A DNA stretch of 64,000 nt from Akkermansia muciniphila (GCA_945861535.1 CAMAUZ010000002.1:156500-220499), one strand, 5' to 3'; positions 36,469 to 45,661 are shown, counted from the first letter of the stretch. Numbers and translations: made by a program. Notes: a model not told the origin generated them from the letters alone.

Positions 36469-36936
36469 GGAGCGCGGCTGTGTCGCAGCGACCAGCGGCA
36501 GCACGTCCGAAAACTGCGCGGCCCAAGATTCATCCTTGCGCGTCCCTCCCGTCGCAACCGCTGCGGCTGATCCTGCCCGGCGCGGGACACAGGCGCGCTC
36601 CGTGCGCGCGACGCACCGTCCCCCGGAGCGCGGCTGTGTCGCAGCGACCAGCCGCAGCACGTCCGAAAACCGCGCGGCCCAAGATTTTTCCGTGCGCGTC
36701 CCTCCCCTCGCAGCCGCTGCGGCTGATCCCGCCCGGCGCCGGACACAGCCGCGCTCCGTGCGCGCGACGCACCGCCCCCCGGAGCGCGGCTGTGTCGCGG
36801 CGACCAGCCGCAGCGCGTCCGAAAACGGCGCGGCCCAAGATTCATCCTTGCGCGTCCCTCCCGTCGCAACCGCTGCGGCTGATCCTGCCCGGCGCGGGAC
36901 ACAGGCGCGCTCCGTGCGCGCGACGCACCGCCCCCC
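36469..36936. repeat. Three tandem 156-bp palindromic units, family D
   Basis: Units start exactly at 36469, 36625 and 36781, each with GGAGCGCGGCTGTGTCGC. Each unit contains an inverted repeat ending GGGACACAGGCGCGCTCC or similar. Units 1 and 3 are closer to each other than to unit 2. Because 156 is divisible by three, several frames stay open on both strands; none is a credible gene. A related single element is at 59946-60074. Confidence 0.92.
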
Positions 36937-37016
36937 CCCCGAGAAGATATTCAACGAGGGCAAGCCGGCACCGCTTCCGCCCCACCCAGTTTCGGGTCGG
37001 ACCTCCACCCGCGACC

Positions 37017-37128
37017 CTCTGCGTTTCTTCCCATCTCTGCGGTGTTCTGCTCCGCCCCTGCCCCTCCGCGGCCGGACGTCTGCCCGGCAGCCCACTCAGA
37101 ACACCGCAGAGATGGGAAGAAACGCAGA
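37017..37128. repeat. Perfect 32-bp inverted repeat
   Basis: Arms at 37017-37048 and 37097-37128, with TTTCTTCCCATCTCTGCGGT and its complement, flank a 48-bp spacer. Confidence 0.9.
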
Positions 37129-37286
37129 GAAGCCGGGAGTTGCTATGGACTTTGGCGGTTAGTGAGCGCGACGGCCCTTTCGCCTGCTGGCACCGTGGTT
37201 GAACTGCCGTTTCCAAGTTCAACGCTTACCGGGCATTTTTTGGAACCTCAGTTGCCCTCCGGCGTCGCAATCCCTATCGTCCCGCC

Positions 37287-37502
37287 ATGAAACTCGCCGA
37301 AATTGCGACTGCCGCCCTGTCTCTTCCGGACCGCGATCGCGCCTCGCTGGCCGTACAACTGCTCGACACCTTGCCGCCCTCCGGCACGGACGTCACCGAT
37401 GACGAGATCGAGCGACGCGAGCGGGAGTTGGAGTCTGGTCAGGTGACGGCGATTTCGCACGACGAACTAGTTCGTCGCGTCCGGCGGGACCGGGGGATAT
37501 GA
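37287..37502 (+). CDS. RelB/ParD-type antitoxin (addiction-module component)
   Basis: The 71-residue protein has the small addiction-module form: MKLAEIATAALSLPDRDRAS then LAVQLLDTLP, a charged helix and a basic tail. It precedes a ParE/RelE-type toxin with an ATGA overlap. It should neutralise that toxin and repress the operon. Confidence 0.85.
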   Translation: MKLAEIATAALSLPDRDRASLAVQLLDTLPPSGTDVTDDEIERRERELESGQVTAISHDELVRRVRRDRGI

Positions 37503-37789
37503 AGGTGGCTTACCACCCCGACGTTCAGCGGGATGTCACGCGGATTTTACGCCACTACGACAACATCAATGACCGGTTGGGTGATGAATTTTGGGACGAG
37601 TTGAATTCGTTCATCAAGCTGGCCGCCGCCAACCCTGGCCGTTTCCACTTCGAGGGTCGCAACCGGCGGCGAGTCAATTTGCGACGGTCTACCTATCATT
37701 TCCTCTTTCGGGAAATCGCCGGTGACATTCGCAGCACGGTGGTCCGCCACCACAAACTGCATCCCGCGCACGGACTCCGGAGAAGGTAG
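37499..37789 (+). CDS. RelE/ParE-family toxin
   Basis: The 96-residue protein begins VAYHPDVQRDVTRILRHYD, has the middle text GDEFWDELNSFIKLAAANPGRF and ends with RRVNLRRSTYHFLFRE...VVRHHKLHP, as in ParE/RelE toxins. The start overlaps the antitoxin stop. Target (gyrase or ribosome-bound mRNA) cannot be told. Confidence 0.88.
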   Translation: MKVAYHPDVQRDVTRILRHYDNINDRLGDEFWDELNSFIKLAAANPGRFHFEGRNRRRVNLRRSTYHFLFREIAGDIRSTVVRHHKLHPAHGLRRR

Positions 37790-37801
37790 CCACCGTGGGA
37801 G

Positions 37802-38131
37802 TCACACGGCCAGCAACTCCGGGTGCCGGGTCGCCAGCCGCAACAGCTTCAAGGCGGCCCCGCTGGGTTTGCGCGCGCCAGATTCCCAGCTAATGGCGGT
37901 GGGCTTGGGGACGTTCAGCAGCGCGGCGAACACCGCCTGAGTGACGCCCAGTTTCGCACGCAACGCGGCGACTTCGCTGGGCCGAAGCGGCTTCTCGGGC
38001 GGGGGCAACGCCAGGCGCGCGGTGCGCAGGGTCAGGGGCTTTTCCCCGCAGACATGCTTGGCGAATCGCTCCAGCCGGCGGATGAGTTCTTCCCCGTCGA
38101 ATACAAGGTCAGTCGTGGTCTTGCGGCGCAT
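37802..38131 (-). CDS. Xre/HigA-type helix-turn-helix antitoxin or regulator
   Basis: The 109-residue protein has a C-terminal Cro/C1 helix-turn-helix: SEVAALRAKLGVTQAVFAAL, then LNVPKPTAISWESGARKPSG. The N-terminus is specific to HigA-like antitoxins. First ATG is at 38131. It converges with the ParE gene. A short overlapping gene lies upstream. Confidence 0.8.
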   Translation of the reverse strand: MRRKTTTDLVFDGEELIRRLERFAKHVCGEKPLTLRTARLALPPPEKPLRPSEVAALRAKLGVTQAVFAALLNVPKPTAISWESGARKPSGAALKLLRLATRHPELLAV

Positions 38132-38300
38132 AGGCTTGTTCAATTTGTTCCGCCAAAAGGCGCAGGCGGTGGCGCTGGTCGGAGGTCAGGTCGGCCTGCC
38201 CCACGGGGTAAGAGTTCCTGCCCGGCGAATTCAGCAGATTCGCGACGCACCTGCAACCAACCTCGATGCACTGCGAGATTGCTTGCGCATCCGGAATCAT
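38109..38300 (-). CDS. Small protein overlapping the Xre regulator
   Basis: The 63-residue frame starts at ATG 38300 and overlaps the regulator start by 23 bp, as toxin-antitoxin genes often do. It has PVGQADLTSDQRHRLRLLAE in a helical C-terminus. It is too short for HigB, so its role is unclear; the overlap is the only support. Confidence 0.4.
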   Translation of the reverse strand: MIPDAQAISQCIEVGCRCVANLLNSPGRNSYPVGQADLTSDQRHRLRLLAEQIEQAYAPQDHD

Positions 38301-38337
38301 TCATTAACCACGCCACCCGAATCAAAACGCACAACCT

Positions 38338-38796
38338 ATGATCCTAGACACGCTGAAGAATTCCCTCCGTTACGAAGCCTTGTCGCCCCGCTTCGCCCAG
38401 GCCTTCGCCTTCCTGCGCCACGTCGATGGCACCCAGGCCCTCGGTCGCCACGAGCTGGATGGCGACAATGTTTTTGCGCTCGTTCAGAAATACACCACCA
38501 AGCCTGTCGAGGCCGCCCTCTTCGAAGCCCATCGCCGCTACATCGACGTGCAATTTGTCCACTCCGGCCGCGAGACCATCCTCTGGGCCCCGCTGGCCGC
38601 GATGCGCGAAACCACCATGGCCTACGACGAAAAGAAAGAGGCCGCCCTCTTCAAGGTCATCCCCGAAGTCACCCCGCTCCACCTCGGCGCCGGTCACTTC
38701 ACGATCTTCTTCCCCGAAGACGCCCACGCCCCGACTCTCGTCTGGGACCAGCCCGGCGAAGTCTTCAAAGTGGTGGTGAAAGTTAAAGTCGCCTGA
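38338..38796 (+). CDS. YhcH/YjgK/YiaL (DUF386) family protein
   Basis: The 152-residue protein has the family's beta-barrel motifs FEAHRRYIDVQFVHSGRE and TIFFPEDAHAPTL, with conserved His and Asp that bind metal. Relatives are linked to sialic acid use (NanQ) and biofilm (TabA); NanQ acts as an anomerase. Here no sialic acid genes are adjacent, so the sugar is unknown. Confidence 0.88.
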   Translation: MILDTLKNSLRYEALSPRFAQAFAFLRHVDGTQALGRHELDGDNVFALVQKYTTKPVEAALFEAHRRYIDVQFVHSGRETILWAPLAAMRETTMAYDEKKEAALFKVIPEVTPLHLGAGHFTIFFPEDAHAPTLVWDQPGEVFKVVVKVKVA

Positions 38797-38952
38797 GTTG
38801 ATTGAACCTCCCGGACTCAGGCCAACACCACCCCCGCTTGAACCGCTCTTCTCCCTTCCCATTTTTCTGCCCTCCCCCCTACCTGAAGCTATCGCCAACC
38901 CAAAACTCACACCCAGTCACCTAACACCTAACTTGCCAACCACCCGAAACCT

Positions 38953-40083
38953 ATGCGCCCTCTCCTCCCACTTATGCTAACCGCCCTTCTCACCACCGCC
39001 GCTCCGGCCACCCACGCCGCCGATCCGCTCATCTTCATCTCCGCCTTCGCCCCTGGCACCAATGGCGGCATCCACGCCTTCACCTTCGACTCCGAGAACG
39101 GCCGCCTGAAACCATTGCAACGCACCGCCGGCGTCGAGCATCCCTTCTTTCTCGCCGTCTCGCCGGACCAGAAATATCTCTACTCGATCCACGCCAAAAC
39201 CTTCGGTGGCAAGAACCCCGAGGAAGTCGCCGCCTACGCCCTCGAAGGCCGCACGGGCGGGCTGAAACTGCTGAACCGCCAGTCCACCCGCGGCACCGCG
39301 AGCTGCTATCTCGCCGTCGATGCCACCGGCAAAACCGTTCTCGTGGCCAACTACACCACGGGCAATGTCGGCTCACTTCCCGTGCGGGCTGAAGGCTCAC
39401 TCGGCGAGATGGTCTCCTTCTTCCAACACGCCGGCGCCAGCGTCGATCTGCCGCGCCAGAAAGGCCCCAACGCCCATAGCTTCGTTGTCAGCCCCGACAA
39501 CCGCTTCGCCTTCGCCGCCGACCTCGGCATCGATCAAGTACTGGGCTATCGCCTCGACGCCGCCACGGCGAAACTCACTCCCAACGAGCCAGCGTTTGTC
39601 AAAGCCCCGCCCGGTGCCGGCCCGCGGCATCTGGCTTTTCATCCAAACGGCCGGCATCTCTACGCCATCAACGAACTCAAGAACTCAGTCACTCTCTTCG
39701 ACTACACCACCGCCACCGGTACTCTCATCGAGCGCCAGACTATCCCGACGCTACCCGCTGACTTTAAGGGGAAGAGTTACTGCGCCGACCTGAAGATCAC
39801 GGCGAACGGTCGCTTTCTCTACGGCACCAATCGCGGCCACGACAGCATCGCGACCTACCGACTGGGCGACGACGGCCGGCTTACTCTGCTCGGCATAATC
39901 CCTAGTCTGGGGAAAGGTCCGCAGAATCTGGCCCTCGCCGCGGATGGCAAATTCCTCCTCTGCGCCAACATGCCAGGCAAAAACGTCGTCGTCTTCCGCG
40001 TCGATCCGCAGACCGGCGGACTCACAGCCGTAGGCGAACCTATCACTATCCCGAGTCCCTCGTGCATCATGGTTCTGCCGTAA
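38953..40083 (+). CDS. Exported lactonase-family beta-propeller protein
   Basis: The 376-residue protein has a Sec signal (LPLMLTALLTTAAPATHAA) and a seven-bladed propeller like 6-phosphogluconolactonase YbhE (HPFFLAVSPDQKYLYSIH; GAGPRHLAFHPNGRHLYAIN; GKGPQNLALAADGKFLLCAN). It probably opens sugar lactones in the periplasm, downstream of exported sugar dehydrogenases. Confidence 0.88.
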   Translation: MRPLLPLMLTALLTTAAPATHAADPLIFISAFAPGTNGGIHAFTFDSENGRLKPLQRTAGVEHPFFLAVSPDQKYLYSIHAKTFGGKNPEEVAAYALEGRTGGLKLLNRQSTRGTASCYLAVDATGKTVLVANYTTGNVGSLPVRAEGSLGEMVSFFQHAGASVDLPRQKGPNAHSFVVSPDNRFAFAADLGIDQVLGYRLDAATAKLTPNEPAFVKAPPGAGPRHLAFHPNGRHLYAINELKNSVTLFDYTTATGTLIERQTIPTLPADFKGKSYCADLKITANGRFLYGTNRGHDSIATYRLGDDGRLTLLGIIPSLGKGPQNLALAADGKFLLCANMPGKNVVVFRVDPQTGGLTAVGEPITIPSPSCIMVLP

Positions 40084-40116
40084 GCCTGCTGCCATTCGGT
40101 AATTCCGACGCGGAAT

Positions 40117-40169
40117 CCCCCGCGGGGTTGCGGCCCGACGATGGGGAGATGCCGCAACCCCGGTGGGGG
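40117..40169. repeat. Short GC inverted repeat
   Basis: CCCCCGCGGGGTTGCGGC pairs with GCCGCAACCCCGGTGGGGG around a 16-bp loop. It lies 34 bp after the lactonase stop, so it could also terminate transcription, though no T-run follows. Confidence 0.7.
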
Positions 40170-40316
40170 TGAGAAATCCTGCCGATGCCTGCCCAGGGTA
40201 GCTCGTTCCTCCCATCCTGAACTGGAGGACACAACCCCGTGGGAATTGCCGAGAGCAGCGAACCGGGGCGGCAGAAACGTATTTCCTCCGCGGGGGAACC
40301 GTGGCAGAAACGCGCG

Positions 40317-42083
40317 ATGCAAATATTCCCTCGTCTTTCGCTCCGGCTGTCGCACTCACTTACCCTGTTGGCGGTGCTGACCATTTTCAGCGCGTCGGCC
40401 CGCGCTGCGGATGACTACAAGCCCGGCCCCGACTCGCTCCCGCAGCCGGGCGTGCCAAAGGGCGAGACGCTCAAGGGCACGTTCGACCAGAGCAAAGTCT
40501 TCCCCGGCACGACGCGCGATTACACGGTGTATCTGCCGTCGCAATTGGACCGCACGAAACCCGCGCCGGTGATGGTGTTGCAGGACGGCGGTGGATTCAG
40601 CGCGCCGGTGGTGTTCGACAATCTTATTCATAAGAAGGAGATCCCGACGCTGGTGGGAGTGTTCGTACAGCACGGACGGGTGAAGGCGACCTCGACCAAT
40701 GCGATTGACCGCTTCAATCGCAGTTACGAATACGACGGTCTCGGCGGGGAGTACGCGAAATTCCTGCTCGACGAACTGCTGCCGTTCATCGCGACGAAGC
40801 ACGGGGTGAAGTTCACCACCAACGGCACGGACCGCGCAATTGGGGGAGCGAGCAGCGGGGCGATCGCGGCGTTCACCGCGGCGTGGGAGCGGCCCGACGC
40901 GTTCACACGCGTGTTCAGCGCCATCGGCACCTATGTCGGACTGCGCGGGGGAAATGTGTACCCAACGCTGGTGCGCAAGGTGGAGCCGAAGCCGATCCGC
41001 GTATATTTGCAGGATGGTTCGGCGGACCAAAACATTTACGGCGGTGACTGGTGGAAGGCGAACGAGGAAATGGAACGCGCGCTGAAGTTCGCGGGTTATG
41101 AGGTAGAGCACGCGTGGGGCGACGGCGGCCACAACGGCAAGCACGGCACGGCCGTTTTTCCGGATGCGCTGCGCTGGCTGTGGAAGGACTGGCCGGCGTT
41201 GCCGAAGGCCGGCCTGGGTTCGCCGCAGCTCAAGGAAGTGTTGCTGCCGGGAGAGGACTGGCAGCTCGTCGCCGAAGGTTACAAATTCACGGAAGGCCCG
41301 GCCGCCAACGCGAAGGGTGAGGTGTTCTTCAACGACATTCCCAACAGCAAGACCTACAAGATCGGCCTGAACGGCGCGGTCACGGAGTTCCTCGCGGATT
41401 CCAAACGGAGCAACGGCCAGGCGTTCGGTCCCGATGGGCGGCTCTTTGTAGTGATGATGGGAACCGAGAAGATCGTGGCTTATGACGCGGGCGGGAAGGC
41501 GACGGTGGTCGCCGAGGGGATTCGCGCGAATGACATTGTGGTACGACAGGATGGTCTGATCTATGTCACCGAGCCGAATTGGAGCGGCGCCAACACGAAC
41601 ACGGGTCGGGTGTGGCTCATCCGGTCCAACGGCGAAAAACTGGTGGTGGATACGGGATTGAAGTTTGCCAATGGTCTCACGCTCTCGCCGGATCAGAGTT
41701 TGTTGTATGTGGCGGACAGCCGGACGCACTGGGTTTACAGCTATCAAATCGCCGCGGACGGCACGCTGAAACACAAGCAGCGTTACTATCATCTGCATGT
41801 GCCCGACACCGCCGACGACAGCGGCGCGGACGGCATGCGCGTGGATCGTGACGGGCGGTTGTATGTTGCGACCCGAATGGGTCTCCAAGTGTGCGACCAG
41901 GCGGGCCGCGTGAATTTCATCATCCCGACGCCGAATGGGAAGCTGTCGAACCTCACCTTTGGCGGGGAGAACAACGACACCATTTACGCGACGTGCGGTG
42001 ACAAGGTTTTCAAGCGCAAGGTAAAGGTCAAAGGCGCGCACGCGTGGCAGGCACCGAACAAGCCGGGGAATCCGCGCTTGTAA
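40317..42083 (+). CDS. Exported fusion of esterase and SMP-30/gluconolactonase
   Basis: The 588-residue protein has a signal peptide, then an alpha/beta hydrolase of the esterase-D type with nucleophile motif GASSG (Ser179) and a candidate catalytic His in DGGHNGKHG. From about residue 320 a SMP-30 propeller follows (YKFTEGPAANAKGEVFFND with the metal-binding Glu; FGPDGRLFVVMMG; NGLTLSPDQSLLYVAD). It may release and then hydrolyse esters or lactones of sugars in the periplasm. Confidence 0.87.
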   Translation: MQIFPRLSLRLSHSLTLLAVLTIFSASARAADDYKPGPDSLPQPGVPKGETLKGTFDQSKVFPGTTRDYTVYLPSQLDRTKPAPVMVLQDGGGFSAPVVFDNLIHKKEIPTLVGVFVQHGRVKATSTNAIDRFNRSYEYDGLGGEYAKFLLDELLPFIATKHGVKFTTNGTDRAIGGASSGAIAAFTAAWERPDAFTRVFSAIGTYVGLRGGNVYPTLVRKVEPKPIRVYLQDGSADQNIYGGDWWKANEEMERALKFAGYEVEHAWGDGGHNGKHGTAVFPDALRWLWKDWPALPKAGLGSPQLKEVLLPGEDWQLVAEGYKFTEGPAANAKGEVFFNDIPNSKTYKIGLNGAVTEFLADSKRSNGQAFGPDGRLFVVMMGTEKIVAYDAGGKATVVAEGIRANDIVVRQDGLIYVTEPNWSGANTNTGRVWLIRSNGEKLVVDTGLKFANGLTLSPDQSLLYVADSRTHWVYSYQIAADGTLKHKQRYYHLHVPDTADDSGADGMRVDRDGRLYVATRMGLQVCDQAGRVNFIIPTPNGKLSNLTFGGENNDTIYATCGDKVFKRKVKVKGAHAWQAPNKPGNPRL

Positions 42084-42100
42084 GGGAATACGAGTTGGCA

Positions 42101-42206
42101 CCACTAACCGGCACTAACTGGCACTAATAAGAAGTCTGGTCTGACTCTATCACCCTCCTGCGGCTGGGTTTTGTTTTATTAGTGCTGGTTAGTGCCGGTT
42201 AGTGGT
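42101..42206. repeat. AT-rich inverted repeat, family G, copy 1
   Basis: Arms CCACTAACCGGCACTAACTG... and ...GGTTAGTGCCGGTTAGTGG pair over 30 bp with two mismatches. Each arm holds the unit ACTAACCGGC repeated. A second copy, reversed, lies at 56450. Confidence 0.88.
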
Positions 42207-42239
42207 TTCCTGTTCCACGTTCCCACCCTCTGCCGATTC

Positions 42240-43355
42240 CTATCCCCGTTTCAAATCCCGATGCGTCGGTTGTGGTTTGCCGGGACGGAAGTGTTCCGCG
42301 TGTTCGAGCTGCAAAGACAATCCGGGAAACTCCTCGCCAACCTCGGCGAGCGCGCGTTCCACGGCGGCACGCAAGGTCTCGGGCGCAGCCTCGGCGCGGC
42401 AATTGATGATGACTTGTCCGCTGGTGATTTCTTCCGGCAATTCCTGTGACAGCTCGGGCACAAAATCGCTGCGAACAAGATTGATCACCGCGATGTCACC
42501 CAAGCCTTCGTTCGGGCTGAGAGTCATCTTGAGATGCGCGATCTCAGCGCCGCCGGCATTGAGCAATTCCTGCGTGCGCCGTGCCAGCGCGCGGATGACC
42601 GCGTTCCCCTCGAAGGGTGCGGGCGCACTCAGTGCGACGGTGCAATTCAGCCACCCCAGCAACGCCTCGCCCTCGGCATAGACCGCGTAATCCACCGTCA
42701 TCGCGTCGCCCGGCGGTTGCTCGGCGGTCGCGAGGCGCGCGAACCACTCGTCGAGCCCCGCGCCCGTGCGGCCGGACACCCCGAGGACTTCCGCCTTGGG
42801 AAACTCCGCGGCGAGTTTCGCCGTCAGTTCCGCGAGCGGGCCGGCTTCCAACAGCTCGCATTTGTTGATGACAATGAGATCCGCCTCCTCGAGTTGCTTG
42901 CGATAAATGTAAGTGACCTTCTCGGAAAACTTTCCGCCCTCGGCCAGTCCGAACACCCGCCGCGCCCGCACCGGGTCCACGAGCACGCTGAGCGGTGCAA
43001 TCGAGAAACTCGCGCCATACAACCGCCGCAATGGATAAGTCACCGTCGCCACCAAGTCGGTGCAACTGCCCACCGGCTCGGCGATGAACACATCGGGCCG
43101 CGTGCTGTCCGTGAGCTTGTTCGCCGCGTCCACGAGCGAATTGAAGCGGCAGCAGAAACAGCCGCCGGGAATTTCTTCGGTCGCAAAACCCCGCGACCGC
43201 AGCATCGCCGTATCCACCAGTTCGCTCCCCTGGTCATTGGTGATGAGACCCACACGCCGCCCCTGCAAATGCAGGCGCTCGGCGAGTTTGGCGACGGCCG
43301 TGGTTTTCCCCGCACCGAGGAAACCACCGATCATGATGTAGCGGGCTTGGGACAT
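42240..43355 (-). CDS. COG0523 / CobW-family GTPase
   Basis: The 371-residue protein has the P-loop GGFLGAGKTT (residues 10-19), the metal-binding motif GGCFCC (residues 64-69) and INKCELLE (NKxD-like). COG0523 GTPases deliver metals to enzymes. The C-terminal domain is present. It lies 280 bp from a GcvH-like gene in the same direction, separated by an AT-rich repeat element. Confidence 0.88.
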   Translation of the reverse strand: MSQARYIMIGGFLGAGKTTAVAKLAERLHLQGRRVGLITNDQGSELVDTAMLRSRGFATEEIPGGCFCCRFNSLVDAANKLTDSTRPDVFIAEPVGSCTDLVATVTYPLRRLYGASFSIAPLSVLVDPVRARRVFGLAEGGKFSEKVTYIYRKQLEEADLIVINKCELLEAGPLAELTAKLAAEFPKAEVLGVSGRTGAGLDEWFARLATAEQPPGDAMTVDYAVYAEGEALLGWLNCTVALSAPAPFEGNAVIRALARRTQELLNAGGAEIAHLKMTLSPNEGLGDIAVINLVRSDFVPELSQELPEEITSGQVIINCRAEAAPETLRAAVERALAEVGEEFPGLSLQLEHAEHFRPGKPQPTHRDLKRG

Positions 43356-43361
43356 AGTAGT

Positions 43362-43647
43362 GGGGAAAAGTAGTTAGTAATCAGTAACTCGTGATGAGCG
43401 ATTACTCTGTGGCGATTGGCCATTGGCGATGAGATTCACAGGCGCTGCGGACTAATTACTAATCACTAAAGGCATTTGCAAAACGTCGGCTTCGCCGTTC
43501 CGGCTTTCCATCTTTTACCCCTGATCTTTTACCAGATGCTTGGGACTTGGACGAGGGGACAGGATACAGATGGTAAAATATGGTGGGTAAAAGATAAGCA
43601 AGCAGGGGTTTTGCAAGTGGCTCACTAATTACAAATTACTTTTCCCC
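43362..43647. repeat. AT-rich composite inverted repeat between COG0523 and GcvH-like genes
   Basis: Outer arms GGGGAAAAGTAGTTAGTAAT (43362 on) and the partner ending TTACTTTTCCCC (to 43647). An inner pair carries ATCTTTTACCC and GGGTAAAAGAT. Base composition is clearly lower in GC than the genes. The right end covers the last codons of the GcvH-like gene. Confidence 0.75.
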
Positions 43648-44118
43648 GTCGCCCTCGTCGCCCTTCTGCTTCTCCAGAATCTTGTCGATCGTCTTATCGA
43701 GCACGGCGCGGTAGGCGGTCACGTCCATGCAGCGCGGATCGGGCTGGCCTTCGATCTGATAGACCCAGCCATCGCCGAACGGGTCCTTGTTCACGACGCC
43801 GATCTTTTCCTTCAGCAACGGATTGCCGCCGCGAAAGTGCCCGCTGGCGATCGCATACAAATCCGAGATCGCCTTGAAGCCCTCGATCCAGCCCACGATC
43901 TGCCCCGGCTCGATCACCGCCCCCGGCTCCAGCTCGAAGCCGTGATCCACCATTTCGCCGAGCATCCGCGTGGCGAACTTGGTGAGGCCCACGCGCCACG
44001 AGCCGTCCGCGCGCCGCGCCAGCCACGCGTGCGACGGGCTGTAGAGATAATCCACCGGCAGGTGGGTGGAGAAGTGCGAGCGCTTGTAATGCAGCGTGGC
44101 GGGCTTGCCGGTGTTCAT
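43636..44118 (-). CDS. GcvH-like lipoyl-domain protein, orphan
   Basis: The 160-residue protein has the lipoyl domain of glycine-cleavage H protein with Lys82 in EGFKAISDLYAIASG, the expected lipoylation site. The usual ESVKA is EGFKA. The N-terminal 20 residues and a C-terminal charged helix are extra. No P- or T-protein genes are nearby, so it may serve another role, such as the GcvH-like carriers known in lipoate or sulfur metabolism. Confidence 0.82.
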   Translation of the reverse strand: MNTGKPATLHYKRSHFSTHLPVDYLYSPSHAWLARRADGSWRVGLTKFATRMLGEMVDHGFELEPGAVIEPGQIVGWIEGFKAISDLYAIASGHFRGGNPLLKEKIGVVNKDPFGDGWVYQIEGQPDPRCMDVTAYRAVLDKTIDKILEKQKGDEGDGEK

Positions 44119-44181
44119 GTGCGCGCGGAAGAAACCAAATTAAGCCTCGAAATGAAAGGGGATTGATGGTCGATTGCCTCC

Positions 44182-44403
44182 ATGCAACGTGGCGATGAAC
44201 TGCCGATGAAGATTTTCGGGCGCAAAGGCAAACCCAAGGTCAACTTGGGAACCGCCAAGGGGTTTCTGAAACTCATGCGCAACCTCCGCGGCACCCGTCC
44301 TTTCATTCCCAAGGGCGTGTTCCGTTTCAAAACCTTCGAGGAGGCCGATGCATGGAATCTCCAGATGATGACTCGTCGCTCGCACCCCGCTTCCCAACCG
44401 TAG
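44182..44403 (+). CDS. Small hypothetical protein
   Basis: The 73-residue frame has GTAKGFLKLMRNLRG and FRFKTFEEADAWNLQMMTR; such ends occur in small proteins next to toxin-like genes. An internal ATG at 44206 is also possible. It precedes the cysteine desulfurase by 28 bp. Confidence 0.55.
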   Translation: MQRGDELPMKIFGRKGKPKVNLGTAKGFLKLMRNLRGTRPFIPKGVFRFKTFEEADAWNLQMMTRRSHPASQP

Positions 44404-44431
44404 ATGACCTGCGGGACTTTTGCCTCCCGGC

Positions 44432-45586
44432 GTGATTTACTTCGATCACAACGCCACCACCCCGCTCTCGCCCGCCGCGCGCGACGCGTGGGTGCAGGCC
44501 AGCGCGCAGTTCATCGGCAACCCCTCCAGTCCGCACCGCCTCGGCGCGCGCGCAGACGCAGCGCTCACCAACGCCCGCGAACAGCTCGCCGCGCTGCTCG
44601 GCTGCCACGCGCTCGATCTCGTCTGGACCTCCGGCGCGACCGAGTCGAACAACACCGCCGTGCATCACCTCGCCCGCACGCTCGCGGCGCACGAAGAGCT
44701 TTGGATTTCCGCCATTGAGCACCCGTGCCTGCGCGAGGCCGCCCAGTTTTATTTCGGCCAGCGCCTGCGACTGATCCCCGTCACCCGCGACGGCGTGATC
44801 AACCTCGCGTGGCTGAAAAAACAGCTCGCGAAAACTCGTCCCGGCGCGCTCGCAATCATGGCAGCGAACAATGAAACGGGCGTCCTCCAGCCCTGGCGCG
44901 AAACGTTGGCGCTGTGTCGCGAACGCGAAATCCCCTTTCTCTGCGATGCCGCGCAATGGCTCGGTAAACTCCCGGCCACCGGCCTCGGCGACTGCGATTT
45001 CGTCAGCGGCTGCGCGCACAAATTCGGCGGGCCGAAAGGCGTCGGCTTCCTGAAATGCCCGGCGCACGGACGCCTTCACCCGCTGCTGCTCGGCGGGCCG
45101 CAGGAGGAAGGCCGCCGCGCCGGCACCGAAAGCGTCGCCGCCGTGCTCGCCATGCTCGCCGCACTCACCGAACGCGCCGCGCAACTCACGCCCGACACGC
45201 TGGCCGCACGCCTCCGCCTCCGCACGAATTTCGAAGCGCTACTGCGCAAGAAAGTCCCCGGCGTGCAAATCATCGGCGCGGGTGCAGATCGTTTGTGGAA
45301 CACCGTCTCCGCCGTGATGCCCGATGCCGATTGCCGCGTACGGTGGGTTGTGAAACTCGACAAGGCCGGCTTCGCCGTCTCGACCGGCTCGGCCTGCTCC
45401 AGCGGCAAGGAGGAACCGTCGCACGTCCTCGCCGCCATGGGTTATCCCGCCAACGAAGCGGCGCGCGCGCTGCGTTTCAGCAGCGGCCGAGAAACGACGG
45501 CCGACGAGTGGAGCGCGCTGGCGGACGCGGTGGCCAACGTCGCCGAGAGCATGGATCCGGCCCGAGACAAAAAAACAATGCGGTAA
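44432..45586 (+). CDS. Cysteine desulfurase (NifS/IscS-like)
   Basis: The 384-residue protein (from GTG 44432) has the PLP-binding Lys197 in SGCAHKFGGPKG and the catalytic Cys322 in STGSACSSG. It removes sulfur from cysteine for iron-sulfur clusters or tRNA thiolation. A TTG at 44420 would add four residues. No isc or suf genes are adjacent. Confidence 0.92.
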   Translation: MIYFDHNATTPLSPAARDAWVQASAQFIGNPSSPHRLGARADAALTNAREQLAALLGCHALDLVWTSGATESNNTAVHHLARTLAAHEELWISAIEHPCLREAAQFYFGQRLRLIPVTRDGVINLAWLKKQLAKTRPGALAIMAANNETGVLQPWRETLALCREREIPFLCDAAQWLGKLPATGLGDCDFVSGCAHKFGGPKGVGFLKCPAHGRLHPLLLGGPQEEGRRAGTESVAAVLAMLAALTERAAQLTPDTLAARLRLRTNFEALLRKKVPGVQIIGAGADRLWNTVSAVMPDADCRVRWVVKLDKAGFAVSTGSACSSGKEEPSHVLAAMGYPANEAARALRFSSGRETTADEWSALADAVANVAESMDPARDKKTMR

Positions 45587-45661
45587 GACGGCGGCCTAAT
45601 TTTGCGCCTTCTGTGCCTCTTTGTGGCGAGTTCTCCCGCCGATTTCCGAAACCGCTCGACG

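Noticed and set aside
36469..36936. CRISPR array
   Set aside because: The units are 156 bp and nearly identical throughout, with no short repeats alternating with unique spacers, and no cas genes are present.
36446..37202. Long open frames of about 240 residues on both strands over the tandem repeats
   Set aside because: The 156-bp period is divisible by three, so any stop-free unit stays open. Products are repeats of low-complexity Arg/Ala/Pro text mirrored between strands.
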